NCBI GenBank assembly: GCA_948567375.1
Contig: OX419755.1
Location: 14,947,001-15,011,000, forward strand
DNA length: 64,000 bases
Direction: 5' to 3'
DNA from: Lunularia cruciata
Taxonomy: Eukaryota > Streptophyta > Marchantiopsida > Lunulariales > Lunulariaceae
This document shows, piece by piece, positions 25,550 through 36,999 of the stretch (position 1 is the stretch's first letter; each line of letters starts with the position of its first letter). The translations under genes and the position numbers were made by a program. The notes under the pieces are model-generated. The model had not been told where the DNA came from. It saw only the letters and a list, made by a program, of their open reading frames with translations, and ran no database searches.

Positions 25550-26115
25550 TGTGATACCAATAGCTAGACATATTATCTGGAAGTGAAAATTGGCTTGGTA
25601 ATATCTTGGAAAGAATTTATGTATGATGTGCTAGGTAAATCAGATAGAGGTGTCACCAAAAGAGTACTTCTATTAGTAGGGCAGAAATTAAAAACAACCT
25701 AAAAATTTCAAAGCAAATTTTGGAGGCCTAAACAGATAAATTGGGCCTACAAAATGTGCACAATCTCTCCCAAGGGGAAAAAGGGCTGGTCTTCCCTCCA
25801 TCCTTATCTGTCTTATTAAGATCTTTCCAATGGTACCTCACCAATGCAATTTTGAGATTCATATAAGAAGATTCCCTAAAGATTCACTCCAAACTTTTTT
25901 TTGGGGACCAACTAGATAAGACCCAAACCAATATATCGCCCATGCATGCAACTAATCTAAGGGTAGAGTTCATTAACATGTCACCTATCTATGTATCTGA
26001 TCCAAGGGTGGAGCTTCCTTTGAGGGAATCCTCTTTGCTATATATCAAGTCAAGGTGCTCCTTTGGCCACAGAGTATAAAGTGTGAAATTTTGTGTTTCT
26101 TTTCCTTTATTTCTC
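25550..26115 (+). repeat. Family-D LTR fragment (plus strand)
   Basis: It starts TGTGATACCAATAGCTAGACA and parallels, base for base with many substitutions, the minus-strand LTR that ends at 59997. Shared phrases include AAATTGGCTTG, ATAAGAAGATTCCC, GCAACTAATCTAAGGGT, GATCCAAGGGT and GCTCCTTTGG. Similarity fades near 26110. No retroelement interior follows. Insertion at 25550 truncated the LINE remnant. Confidence 0.7.
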
Positions 26116-26589
26116 CTAAGGTCTCCTATCCTTCAAAGATTATAGAGGATTATGGGAGTATTTGGTGATATCATCAGACTAGGGACATTCGAGTGTGTGA
26201 TGGGAGATTTGGCCTATAGATAGACATCTTTACCAATCTTGTGTGGGAAGGATAGGCCTATTATGTATGGAAGAGATGACACCTATAAAATTTTGGGTAG
26301 TTGTTGATAGGCCAATTTTGGAAACTTATATGATTGAGGTGGAGGAGGGATCCTTTTCTCTCCAAGTGTTATTGTGATAGACAAGAGATGGTCTATCTCC
26401 ATGTGAACAGGAGGAAATTCCATCCTTGGCTTCACTCCCATCAGCTTGGACCTAAGGTTTGCAGTCTTCCTTGATAGAGCTATAGTGTCAACATATGCTA
26501 CATTCTCTCTTAGTTGATTAGTCCGTTCCTTGGACCACAAGAGCACATCTTTGCTCTTGCTTTGGCAAGGATGTAGACTCTTGGATTTG
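26116..26589. other. Unassigned spacer with a minus-strand open frame
   Basis: A 108-codon minus-strand frame (26283-26609) starts inside the neighbouring LTR and continues out of it. It contains LSRKTANLRSKLMGVKPRM and ends PPPPQSYKFPKLAYQQLPKIL-like. I do not recognise it. It could be a relic of whatever the R1 LTR inserted into, or a chance frame. Confidence 0.3.
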
Positions 26590-27277
26590 TGAGCCAGCCT
26601 GTCTCTCACTCAAAATGAACCTTTGATGGCTATTATGGTAGTGCACCATGGACTAAGAAGGAAAGGAACTTCAACTCCATCATACTCTTTCAAGGCTAAC
26701 ACTCCAAGACTCAAGACATTTCTCATTAGAGAACTCAATGAGAGAGATAGTTGCAAATGAAAGGATGATGAGTACCTCCTCACCCCTTGTTTATATACTT
26801 GTGAAATAGTTACGCACCAAAGTTACTAATTACTAGAGTAACTCAAGTTACTTGGCTAAAAGTCAAGTAAAGTCAAAGAGTATAAAGGAATATCCATCCA
26901 CGTGGTCATATTCCACTAAACATATGATCTTATCTTGACCAAACCACTAAGTCAAGTATTCCTTCACATGGGCTATCCTTGGACTAAAGAAGAATCCAAA
27001 ACAAAAAGGCTTGCAGGCCCAAGAGTTCTCAACTCTTTCCTCAAAGCTAAATACCTAGGAATAATACCAAGTCAACACACTAGAATCCAAAATAATGGTG
27101 TTCATCTTTTCTAGTTCCTCTAAAGTAACATCCCATCTATCTTAACTATGACTAACTTCAGCTAATCATGACTAATTTAGAACCATCCTTTATCTCTATA
27201 TAAATAATATCTATCAAGTACTAATAATATCAAACTAAATATCAGAATACTACATACATGCACAAATGGGTGATACA
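26590..27277 (-). repeat. R1 LTR, solo, minus strand (copy a)
   Basis: On the minus strand it runs from TGTATCACCCATTTGTGCATG-like sequence to GGCTCA and aligns along its whole length (about 688 bp) with the LTRs of the full R1 element. It keeps the G-box CACGTG. No R1 interior adjoins it and no clear target-site duplication is visible. Confidence 0.85.
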
Positions 27278-28306
27278 TTAGATAGTTCTTGGGAGAGTTG
27301 TAGGTCTTGTGTGACAAGGCCTTGAGTTTTAGGCCTTGTGTGACAAGGCCCAAGACCATCCATAGCTAAATTGCTTAACAAAGAGAGTGGTTCAAATGGT
27401 GAAGAGAAGATTGTGTAAGTATGGTTTGTAGAAAGACCACCAAGAGATTGGGATCTCTTATTACCTTGGTTGGCCATGGACTATAGGTTCAGCCAACAAG
27501 CCTCCTTAGCATCCTTCTCTCCTTAATTTCTACTTTATGGACAAGATCCAAATTTAACTACAACCATTTGTCAAGATGCTACTATAGTTTTGGACTTGGA
27601 TGATCCAAATACATGGGTGAGCATATGTTCTCAACAAGCAAAGATATTTTGGAGAGTGATGCCAATGGCCTTTGAGAATTGACAATTGCTCAACATGAGG
27701 ATACCTTACATTATGCTACTATTATAGGAGGAGGTTATAAACTCTTGATCCGTTGATTTCATCCAAGTGACTATAGATATCTACAACAAACAACATCAAC
27801 AACATCAACAACACTTGATGTTACTATAGGCTATAGTATATCAAGAGTGCACAAGGTTTTTCCTTCTAGAGTCCTCATGTTGGAAGGACATGATGGTGTT
27901 GTTTGGAAGGATCTTGTGTGTAATTGTATGCCATACCACCTCCCAAACATTGATGACACTATGGACCCAAGCTTGGTACTTCTACATGTAGGCTTGTAGT
28001 GTTATGTAGCTCTTATAGTAGAGCTACTACTATGTTGGTGTGTAATAATTATTCAAGATGATAGCATATGGCATGTTTGATTCTTCCTTTCATTGTGGTT
28101 CCTCAAGGACAATAGATATGTCCTAGATGTACTTGATCTATAGCTAGTGTATCCTTTATGTAACATAGAATGCAGACATGCAACTAATGATGGGGCTCGA
28201 TAGCACCCAAACTCTTGATCCTTACCCACCATAGGATATACCACATACTTGGGAGTAGATGGTTATCTTGAGTTAGAGGGACCTAACAGCTAGTAAGGGA
28301 GGCAAT
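27278..28306. other. Unassigned region
   Basis: I see nothing conserved. There is a short local duplication, AGGCCTTGTGTGACAAGGCC and a diverged partner, near 27305-27350. Confidence 0.5.
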
Positions 28307-28950
28307 TGTGACACTTTAGAGTTCATGTATGACTTATGTTTGAGTTGTGCTTCTATAGTGTATGATGTTGACAATGATGTATATTATATAGTGATGTATA
28401 TATGCACAACAATGGTCACAACATTTGTAGTGCCAAAGTTAGGCTGCTTGGACACCAGAGTGGTAGTGTTGTATAATCATGGGCATTTTGGTAGTTATTC
28501 ATGGACTACTTGTTGGCGATCTGATTTTATGTTAGGGCTATTGATCACATGGTTGGACTCACAATCACTTGCATTTTTTGCACCGTTAACAACACCATTA
28601 GGGCTAGAGACCCAAGTCAAGCAGAGAGGTACCTTGAAAGTGTAGCTCCAAAGAGCTCACTTCTTTGATGTTGAGTTCTTGGTTATGGTGGATAAAGGTT
28701 GTGAGCATCACCTATAATCTCCTAGCTAGATTGGTGTGGATTCATTGTAATTTGTGCCTAGTTGTTGGTAGATTTTTGAGTAAAGGATCAGGTACATATT
28801 TGATTTGAGTGTGATTCAAGTGGAAGAATAAATTGATTGTTAAAGCACTTTAGAATTCATGTATGACTTTTGTGTGAGTTGTGTTTCTATACTAAATCAT
28901 GTTGACAATGATATATGTTGTGTAGCTATATATATATATATATACACAAT
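28307..28950 (+). repeat. R2 repeat with flanking X blocks (X-Y-X')
   Basis: The core (Y, about 28416-28840) matches R2 at 17.5, 45.9 and 63.1 kb. It is preceded by block X (28313-28415, with TTCATGTATGACTTATGT and ATAGTGTATGATGTTGACAATG) and followed by a second X (28848-28950). The core is thus bounded by direct copies of X, which points to a tandem arrangement of an X+Y unit or to recombination between repeats. Confidence 0.7.
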
Positions 28951-28959
28951 ACACCATCA

Positions 28960-29700
28960 AGCTGTACAAAGAGAGATAAACGAGGTGGAATGGGAATATA
29001 GTATAGTATTGATATGAGAAATCTGCCCTACTGCACCTCAGATGTCCAAGCTATGCAAGTTGAAAGGTCAACAAACTATTGGAGCATCCAAAGAAGCATC
29101 ACTTAGAGTGATTGCTCTCATATGGATTGCACCAACCAATGTTTTCTATAGAGCAATGGACACATGCTATCTAAAGTATGCTGCAAAGTGTGAGAGTGAG
29201 AGTGGTACTCACTAGCATCTAATATGATAAGCTCTTGTGCATTCCTTGACAAATGTATCAAATGCCATGTACATCATTCCATATAACTCCAAGGCTAGAG
29301 GAACAAAGACGTGACCTTGCTGCATACTCCTATACTTGCAAACCTTGCATGTTGCTTTTATGCCCATCCAAGAGGATGAGTAATCACTCCCTCCAAAACT
29401 ACATTATGTGTAGGGTTTGTAACCACAACATCCACCACTATCATCTAATCATCTTAGACTAAGTATAAGTTTTCTCTAACACGTGTTGTCTACAAAGAAT
29501 ATGAATGCTCCAAGCAAGGTATCCACTCTCTTGTGCCATAGCAAACATTATATCCTTAATGGCATCATGGGTAGCTATCCTTTGTCCTCCATGAGGACAT
29601 TGCGTCATATGGACCATTGTTGCATGTAGTATAGAACCACACCCACAAGTGAGAAACAAAGATGCATACGGGTGGACCAAACATAGGCAAAACCTCATTG
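28960..29700 (-). pseudogene. C-terminal remnant of a LINE-like ORF (minus strand)
   Basis: On the minus strand the clearest part is THDAIKDIMFAMAQESGY after QCPHGG, followed some 100 bp later by VVDVVVTNPTHNVVLE. In the plant LINE-like family of the RT at 24.4 kb, a Cys/His segment, an RHNA-type helix and a DVVxxxPTH block lie downstream of the RT. The frame is broken by stops beyond about 29.45 kb. It lies opposite in strand to the RT remnant, so it derives from a different copy or an inversion. Confidence 0.5.
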
Positions 29701-29759
29701 CTATGGAGAAAGTGGTTAGTGTGAGTTAGAATGCCCTAATGGATGGTCAAGCTAGGATT

Positions 29760-30452
29760 TGTAATACCCATTTGTGCATGTATGTAGTATTGTGATATTT
29801 AGTTTGGTATTACTAATACTTGAGAGATATTATTTATATAGAGATAAAGGATGGTTCTAAATTAGTCATGATTAGCTAAAGTTAGTCATAGTTAAGATAG
29901 ATAGGATGTTACTTTAAAGGAACTGGAAAAGATGAACACCACTATTTTGGATTCTAGTGTGTTGACTTGGTATTATTCCTAGGTGTTTGGCTTTGAGGAA
30001 AGAGTTGAGAACTCTTGGGCCCGCAAGCCTTTTTGTTTTGGATTCTTCTTTAGTCCAAGGATAGCCCATGTGAAAGAATCCTTGACTTAGTGGTTTGGTC
30101 AAGATAAAACCACATGCTTAGTGGAATATGACCACGTGGATGGATATTCCTTTATACTTTTTGACTTTACTTGACTTTTAGCCAAGTAACTTGAGTTACT
30201 CTAGTAATTAGTAACTTTGGTGCGTAACTATTTCACAAGTATATAAACAAGGGATGAGGAGGTACTCATCATCCTTTCATTTGCAACTATCTCTCTCTCA
30301 TTGAGTTCTCTAGTGAGCAATGTCTTGAGTCTTGGAGTGTTAGCCTTGGAAGAGTATGATGGAGTTTGGGTTCCTTGCCTTCTTAGTCCATGATGCACTA
30401 CCATAATATCCATCAGAGGTTCATTCTGAGTGAGAGACAAGTTGGCTCATAG
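29760..30452 (+). repeat. R1 LTR, plus strand (copy b)
   Basis: It begins TGTAATACCCATTTGTGC and ends GGCTCATA, matching the R1 LTRs end to end. It carries CCACGTGG, the TATA-like AGTATATAAACAAG, and the phrase TTTGCAACTATCTCTCTCTC. It directly abuts the integrase end of element B and removes the rest of that element. No matching target-site duplication is seen, so deletion or recombination probably followed insertion. Confidence 0.88.
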
Positions 30453-30459
30453 TACCTTG

Positions 30460-33400
30460 ATTAGTCAAAACCTTAGTTGGTGCGCCAAAATGAAAACCGG
30501 AACTAAGAGCAATTAAGTCATCCTTGCATTGGATTTGTCTTGAAGTGCCACCAACTCAATCCACTTGGAGAAGTGCTCCACCACAACCAAAACATACTGG
30601 TGATGTATTGCAATTAATGGTAAAGGTCCAACAAAGTCCAAAGTCCAAAGTCCAAACGGTAATCCAATCCTATGGTAATGGGTGTAACTATGGCATAGGA
30701 GTATTAAATGATGCTCTAACTCAATCACAAACCATGCATCTAGCAAAAAATTATTGCATATTAGTTTGCATAGAACAACACCAATAATGACTCTCAAGTA
30801 AGCTATATGTACACTTTATTCCAAAATGTCCTAGTTTCTCATGAGCATGATAGACCAATTGTGATTGCTAAGATGGAAGTGGTACTACTTGCATTCTACC
30901 ATCCTCCCATACACAAAGAAGGTGTCTGCCCTCCAATCTAAAGTGCATGGCTTGCTAAGGAATATGATCTCTCTCCTTGGTACCAACTGTGCCACCCACA
31001 ACACCAATGCAAACATAATCCATCATTAAGACATCATCATGAATGTCTTGGTGAATTATACCAATGTCTCTACCTTCTAGATATATAACCTCAATAACTC
31101 CTCCTATATGCAATGAGAAAGATACAACCAAAGCCTCCAAAAATATACATAGAAAGGTAGATGTATGATAACTTGACACCATCTCCTCATCTGTCTTCCC
31201 ATGCCAACATGCTCCATTTTGATCTTATTGGCTAAGCATGGGTTTCTACTCAACCTATTTGCATCATGGTTCACCACTCCAAGTCTATTAATATTCATGA
31301 AATCATACATATGTAAAATCAAAGCCCATTGTGCAAGCTTCCATGAAAGCTTGTCAAACTCCAAAAACCACTTTAGTGGTTGATGATCAATGATGAGAGT
31401 GAAGAGGTTACCAAATAGGAAACACTAGAAATGTGCTATTGCACATAATGTTGCCAAGCACTCTCCCTCATATGAACTTTACTTCACCTACATTGAATAG
31501 TTGGAGTGATTAGCATAGGCCACCATGAACTCTTTCCCTTCATCATCATGTTAGGTGAGCACTACTCCAAGCCCCAACATACTCTAATTAGTATGAACTT
31601 GGAATGGTTGTCTTTTGATTAGTCTCTTAAGAATAGGGGCAGATGTCAACCTCTCCTTGAGCTTTATAAAAGCTCTTGTGTTCATCATCCCAACACCACT
31701 CTTGTGTGAGCTTGGCCAACTTTGTCAAGGCCTTGGCAATGGCACTAAATCCTCTACCATATCAATGATAGAAGTTCACCAACCCAAGGAATTTTCACAC
31801 TCTACTTACATCCGTAGGCCAAGGAATACATGCAATAGCCTCCACTTTGGTTTGTTGAACACCAAGTCTTCCTAGGTAGATAGTGTGACCCAAATACTCA
31901 ACTTTCTTATGGAAGAATCTACTAGGATGTAATTTGAGTCAATGAGATCTCAACCTCTCAAACACCTCCAAAAATTGTCTCTCATGCTCCTCCATAATAA
32001 TGCTATAAACCAAAATGTCATCAATATAAAATTGGATAAAATCTTATCCTACTAGGATCTTGTCCATTACTCTTTGGAACTTGGCAAGAGTGTTCTTTAA
32101 CCCAAATAGTAAGAACCTCCATTGATATAATACATCTTTTCCGTGAGGATCAATAGTCCAAAATGCTATCTTGGACTTATCTTCCTCTTTGATTGACAAT
32201 TGATATCCTACTTGAAGATCCAAAGTACTAAAGACTTTTGCATGCCCAATTGCATCAAAGATCTCCTCTAGTGTAGGCCTGACATACTAATCAGTCATAG
32301 TCTATTAGTTGATAGGACATTAATCTCCACACATTTGCTTATTTGTGTAGTTTCTATTCATATCCTTCTTGGCTAGCATCATTGTAGTTGAAGCATACTC
32401 TCAATGCATAATCTCCACCAAACTAACCTCAAAAAGGTCTGTTTTTTGGCTCTAAAACAATACTCTTTCCATGTCAATATATTTATTGGGACACCAAAAA
32501 ACTAATGTATCACAAGTAAGCTCAATCCAAATACCAATTCCTTTTAGAGCACCCAAATCCTTCATATTGAATGAAAATTAACTCATGTAGCTCCTAAATA
32601 ACCTCCAAACTCTACGTCCTTTATCTCTTGTAAGCTTGGGTCCTATATTTGGCTCCCAAGTATCCTCTATAACTGATGTAGGATGCTGACCAGCTGCTAC
32701 ATTGGGCCCTTGGGAGCAATAGTGTCATGCCTCCAACCACTAGAGTTTGCAACCTCAATGGAAAACTCCTTCTACTTTGGCTACAAGCTCCATATGCCCT
32801 CTAACTACATCCAAGAAGCCCAAGGGTGTAACTCAAGTAGACCATGGTCACTTGGATAGACCTCAAGTAGAGCACTTTCACTAGTAGCCACTAGCTATCT
32901 CCCAAGAATACCTTGCCCACTTGGTCCATCACTCCTAACATGTGCTTGGATTGTCCTAATAGGCATAGAGCTCACAAGTGTCCAAGTGGTTATGCTTATC
33001 AAGCACATTCTATGTTGCTTTGCCAAGCAAAGGCTCACAATCCAAGTCAAATAGTTCAAATCAATAGCTTGACCTAACGCCTAATGCTTGGATACCTTTG
33101 ACACTATTGTAACAATTATAATGCCAATACAAAAATCCATTGCCTACTCCTTTTAATCAATGTTGGGCTCCACCAACTACTAGAATTGTGAAACCTTAAC
33201 AAGTGCAATACCTCTCTCTCTAAAAGCATGAGAGTCTATGAAACTCATAAGTGTGGGGAAAGTGGCTCTAGGCTATCCAACAAGGTTTACCATTTCCATA
33301 TGTGACCTACCAACCACTACTATTGTCTAAGATTGGTGCCTAATATCCAAAATGTCATCAACCGTAAGGTAGTCTAGTCATTGAATCCCGTCATAAGCAT

Positions 33401-33617
33401 GCTATAAAACCTCTTTAGGTAAAAGGTTCATCCACCAAAGACAAAGACATCATCTCTACTCCCACAAAGTGTGGCAACCAACCAAAACACTGGAGTTGGG
33501 TCAACTCCCAAGGTAAACATATTATTGGTTGAGAAGAAGGGGAAGTACATAATCAACTAAGCCGCCCCCAACATTGTGCTCAATGTTGCTCAACAATTTG
33601 TATAGTAGCAAGTGGTT
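30460..33617 (-). pseudogene. Ty3/gypsy pol remnant, element B, 3' part
   Basis: Read on the minus strand from 33617 down: undetermined gag/protease debris to about 32450, RT (about 32450-31560), RNase H (about 31560-31240), integrase (about 30900-30510). RT keeps AKVFSTLDLQVGYQ and a YIDD active site (32017-32028 on the plus strand). RNase H keeps SYEGECLA and IIDHQPLKWF. Integrase keeps HEKLGHFGI, CMVCD and WTLDFVGPLP, the last holding the first catalytic Asp. The remainder, with the other two acidic residues, is missing where LTR copy b begins. Stops and frameshifts abound. The upstream half of B lies across the R1 insertion, at 41424-43575. Confidence 0.9.
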
Positions 33618-33621
33618 GACT

Positions 33622-34305
33622 TGTAACACCCATTTGTGCATATGTGTGGTATTGTAATATTTAGCTTGGTATTATAAGAGATATTATTTATATAGAGATA
33701 AAGGATGGTTCCATATTAGTCATGGTTAGTGTAATTTAGTCATAGCTAAGATAGAGGGGACCTTACTTTAGAGGAAGTGGAAAAGATGAACACCACTATT
33801 TTGGATTCTAGTGTGTTGACTTGGTATTATTCCTAGGTGTTTGGCTTTGAGGAAAGAGTTGAGAACTCTTGGGCCCGCAAGTCTTTTTATTTTGGATTCT
33901 TCTTTAGTCCAAGGATAGCCCATGTGAAGGAATCCTTGATTTAGTGGTTGGGTCAAGATAAGACCACATGCTTAGTGGAATATGTCCACGTGGATGGATA
34001 TTCCTTTATACTTTTTGACTTTACTTGACTTTTAGCCAAGTAACTTGAGTTACTCTAGTAATTAGTACCTTTGGTGCGTAACTATTTCACAAGTACATAA
34101 GCAAGGGGTGAGAAGGTACTCATCATCCTTTCATTTGCAACTATCTCTCTCTCATTGAGTTCTCTAGTGAGCAATGTCTTGAGTCTTGGAGTGTTAGCAT
34201 TGGAAGAGTATGATGGAGTTTGGGTTCCTTGCATTCTTAGTCCATGATGCACTACCATAATAGCCATCAAAGGTTCATCCTAAGTGAGAGACAGGCTGAC
34301 TCATA
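33622..34305 (+). repeat. R1 5' LTR
   Basis: It starts TGTAACACCCATTTGTGC and ends GACTCATA, about 684 bp. By eye roughly nine bases in ten match the 3' LTR. It contains a perfect G-box CCACGTGG at 33987-33994, degraded in the 3' LTR, and a weakened TATA region (AGTACATAAGCAAG) where the 3' LTR has TATATAAA. Confidence 0.93.
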
Positions 34306-34308
34306 TTT

Positions 34309-34326
34309 TTGGTTCCGTTGCCGGGA
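34309..34326 (+). other. Primer-binding-like site of R1
   Basis: TTGGTTCCGTTGCCGGGA lies three to four bases after the LTR end. It closely resembles the sequence found there in Tat/Athila-type plant Ty3 elements, with TT for GC in the GGCGCC part. Such sites bind a tRNA 3' end to prime minus-strand synthesis. Confidence 0.6.
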
Positions 34327-35153
34327 CCTCTCTAGGAGGCAAGATAATACTCCGCGTTCAATTCTACATTAGGCGAAAGGAGGTTATGAGAACTCACTTG
34401 GAGAGAACATTAGGAGAGGAGAGGGCTGAAGTCATGTTAGAGAATCAAGATCTATTTGTATACTCCGTAGTTCATTATGATGTCTTTGAAGTGATTTTGT
34501 ATATCTTGTACACATGAGAGGATTTGGAGAGATTGTGTGAGGTGGATTGCAGATTTTGGGGATTAAGGTGATTTAGGGAAAAATCTCAAGTTTAAGATTT
34601 GGATTTGAAATTTCTACACATAATTGCTTGGGTTAGCTGTCAGTTAGGACACTTGAAATTATTGTGAGAGCTACTATGCGCATTGGGTTAGTTTTTGAAA
34701 TTTGATAGGGCAAACTGCTCCTACAATTGCATGCTCTTTGGAAAAATTGTACAGAGTCTGCCATTTCTTTAATTGTCCTGAAAATTTCCAAGAAAATTCA
34801 GTGCATTGTATACTACTTGCTGCCACAAAAATTAGAGAGAGATCATTCTTGCCCAGGGAGTTATGAGTTTTTGAAGTGAAGGGAGTGGTTTTCCGACCAA
34901 ATCTAAAATATGTGTGCTGAATAGAAAAGTGTCTAGGCCAAATGGCTTGATGAAAAGATCTGAGATTTTTCAAGGATTGACACCCTAGAGTTTTTATCAC
35001 GTGTGAAAATTTTCAAAGGACCGTCACATACTAGTTGAGAGATCTGAGTGAAATTGTGAAGAAGGGTCAATTCTACAAAGTGGAGATCTCATGCATGAGG
35101 AGTTTTGAGAGCAACAAAAAGCATGTTTGAGTGTTTAGATTCATCTTGGGAAT

Positions 35154-35627
35154 ATGGAGGGTCACCAAGAGTGGAAATTGAGACTATGCAAGGTTCCCCA
35201 AGGGTTTGAGTTGATTGTAGGGGTGGATTTGAGAAAAAAAGACTTTACAATAGAATTTGAAGAGAGTGTTGAGAGGATCCAAAAACCTACACCACTTGGA
35301 TGAAAGAGTGAGTCTAGGTGCTTTTTATGTAGAGAGAAGGGACATAAGGCAAGTTCATGTCCATTGACTTTTGAGAGCAAGAGATTGAGAGAAAGGAGAG
35401 GTTTACTTGACTTGGGTTTGCATGTTGGACCTTCTTCACCAAGATTGGGAGGGAGAAGATCTAAGACCAAGGAGTTGTGTGAGGTTTGTGGAATGGGAGG
35501 ACTTTCAAAAGGACATGAGTGTAGTGGAGTAAAAGCACTTTTGGAGACTTTGGTGAAGAATCTTGGAGAGAGTCTTAGTACAGCTACAGAAATACTACCA
35601 CCTTCATCAACTAGTTCTCAGGATTAG
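35154..35627 (+). pseudogene. Extra ORF of R1 with CCHC zinc knuckle, upstream of gag
   Basis: A frame opens at ATG 35154 (in-frame TAG upstream at 35136) and closes at 35627. It encodes about 157 residues with a single internal TGA at 35301. It holds a textbook knuckle, CFLCREKGHKASSC (35319-35360, C-x2-C-x4-H-x4-C), a basic stretch ESKRLRERRG, and a second Cys cluster CEVCGMGGLSKGHEC. The gag domain begins about 280 bp further on in another frame and has its own separate knuckle at 36710. Some Tat-lineage elements (Ogre) carry an extra ORF upstream of gag, which makes this a candidate counterpart. The function is unknown. A nucleic-acid-binding role is inferred from the knuckle only. Confidence 0.7.
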
Positions 35628-35859
35628 TGATGGAGATAATATTTCAACTTATGGATAAACTATCCATGAGAGTTAGATTAATATGCACTCTAGGATTTGG
35701 TGTTGCTATAGAAATCTTGGAGCAACCTGAACCTTTTGTGTTCCCTAGAGTGGATTATTCTCAAATGGTGTTAGTCATGTATATACTCTATTAGTAATAG
35801 AGTGGGAGAAAAGAAAAGAAAAAACAAAAAAAAATTGAGAGAAAAGAAAGATAGTGAGG

Positions 35860-36997
35860 GGCTAAGATAGGGAAACTTCTGGTTTTCTTTGGTAAGGATG
35901 GAGAAGATGTGGAGGCCTTTGTGAGAGACTTCAAGAGAGCTTGCATAGGAAACAATGAGAGGAGGAAGAATGAGTGTGCCTCATTATTACCATATTTCTT
36001 TGAGGATGCATCACTTACATGGTATGAGTTAGAATACCAAAAGAGAGAGAGGAGAGATGGGGAAGAGGAGTCTTGGGAGACTTTGACTTCAGCATTCATT
36101 GAGAACTTTCTTCATGATGAGAGTTATGAGAGATTGATGAGTGAGGTTACATTTCTCAAGCAAGGAGATGGAGAGAAAGTGAGAGTCTATGTGGAAAGAG
36201 TGGAAAAGTTAGAGTCCAGATTTAGCATAGTGTTGAGGAAGGGTAGGGATGATGTGGAGACTACTATGATTGGCATAGGGGCCACGCTCACCAAGAATTT
36301 TGTTGGAGGATTGAGACCACAAATTAGAAGCAAGGTGAGATATGAGAAACCTTCTTCCAAGGTTGAAGCTATCAAGATCGCAATTCGTATGGAGGAGAGT
36401 TTGGAAGGGGATGAGAGTGATTTGGTGGTGAAGGAGGTTGTGCATCCTCTTCAAGGCTACAATTATGGTGGAACTTCTGATACTTTGGTGGCAAGGGTTT
36501 CACCACAAGTAGTAGTTGCTCCAGTTCTTACACCTCTACCAAAAGATCCACTTCAAACCATCACAAAACAACTTGTGGATCTCAAGATCAATGTGGTGCA
36601 ACTATAGGAGAAGAGAGAGGTGGATCAGAATGTGGGGAGAGGGCCTAGGAGTTATGGAAACTATCCATATAGAGGAGTCCAACCAGCCAACAATTTCAAT
36701 GATAGAAATTGTTTTGGTTGTGGGGGAAGAGGCCATATCCAAAGGAATTGCCCAAATTCCACTTACCATGTAGGAAGGGGTTATGAGGGAGCCAATAGAG
36801 GGAAAGAGGGAGGTAGTGAAACCCAATTGGCTCCTAATCCCAACAAAGGTAAGGGGATAGCATCCAAAGATGTGGTTGAGAGCAAGTATGAGAACGGAGA
36901 GTGCTCAAACTCCAAGGGTCTTAATTTGGAGCTTTTGGCACAAGAGAAGAAGAGAGCTCATTTTTGCAGAGGATGTTCACTCTTCTCAAGGATTTAA
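35860..36997 (+). pseudogene. R1 gag (capsid and nucleocapsid)
   Basis: One frame encodes a retrotransposon gag domain with VEAFVRDFKRA near 35909 and TWYELE, SWETLTSAFIENF and VRVYVERVEKLESRF further on. A stop at 36605-36607 (TAG after the codons for Gln and Leu) interrupts it, and the same frame continues into a zinc knuckle, CFGCGGRGHIQRNC, at 36710-36751. Gag assembles the virus-like particle and packages the RNA. The intact length on either side of the single stop suggests a fairly recent loss. Confidence 0.9.
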
Positions 36998-36999
36998 TC

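Noticed and set aside
29028-29060. Short similarity to 58927-58960 (around TGCACCTCAGAT)
   Set aside because: About 30 bp match with several differences and no extension either way. It is suggestive of a shared element end but too short to call.
29760-30452. R1 LTR copy b as the 5' LTR of the R1 element
   Set aside because: The sequence between it and 33622 is the minus-strand element B, and the full element has its own 5' LTR and matching GACT flanks.
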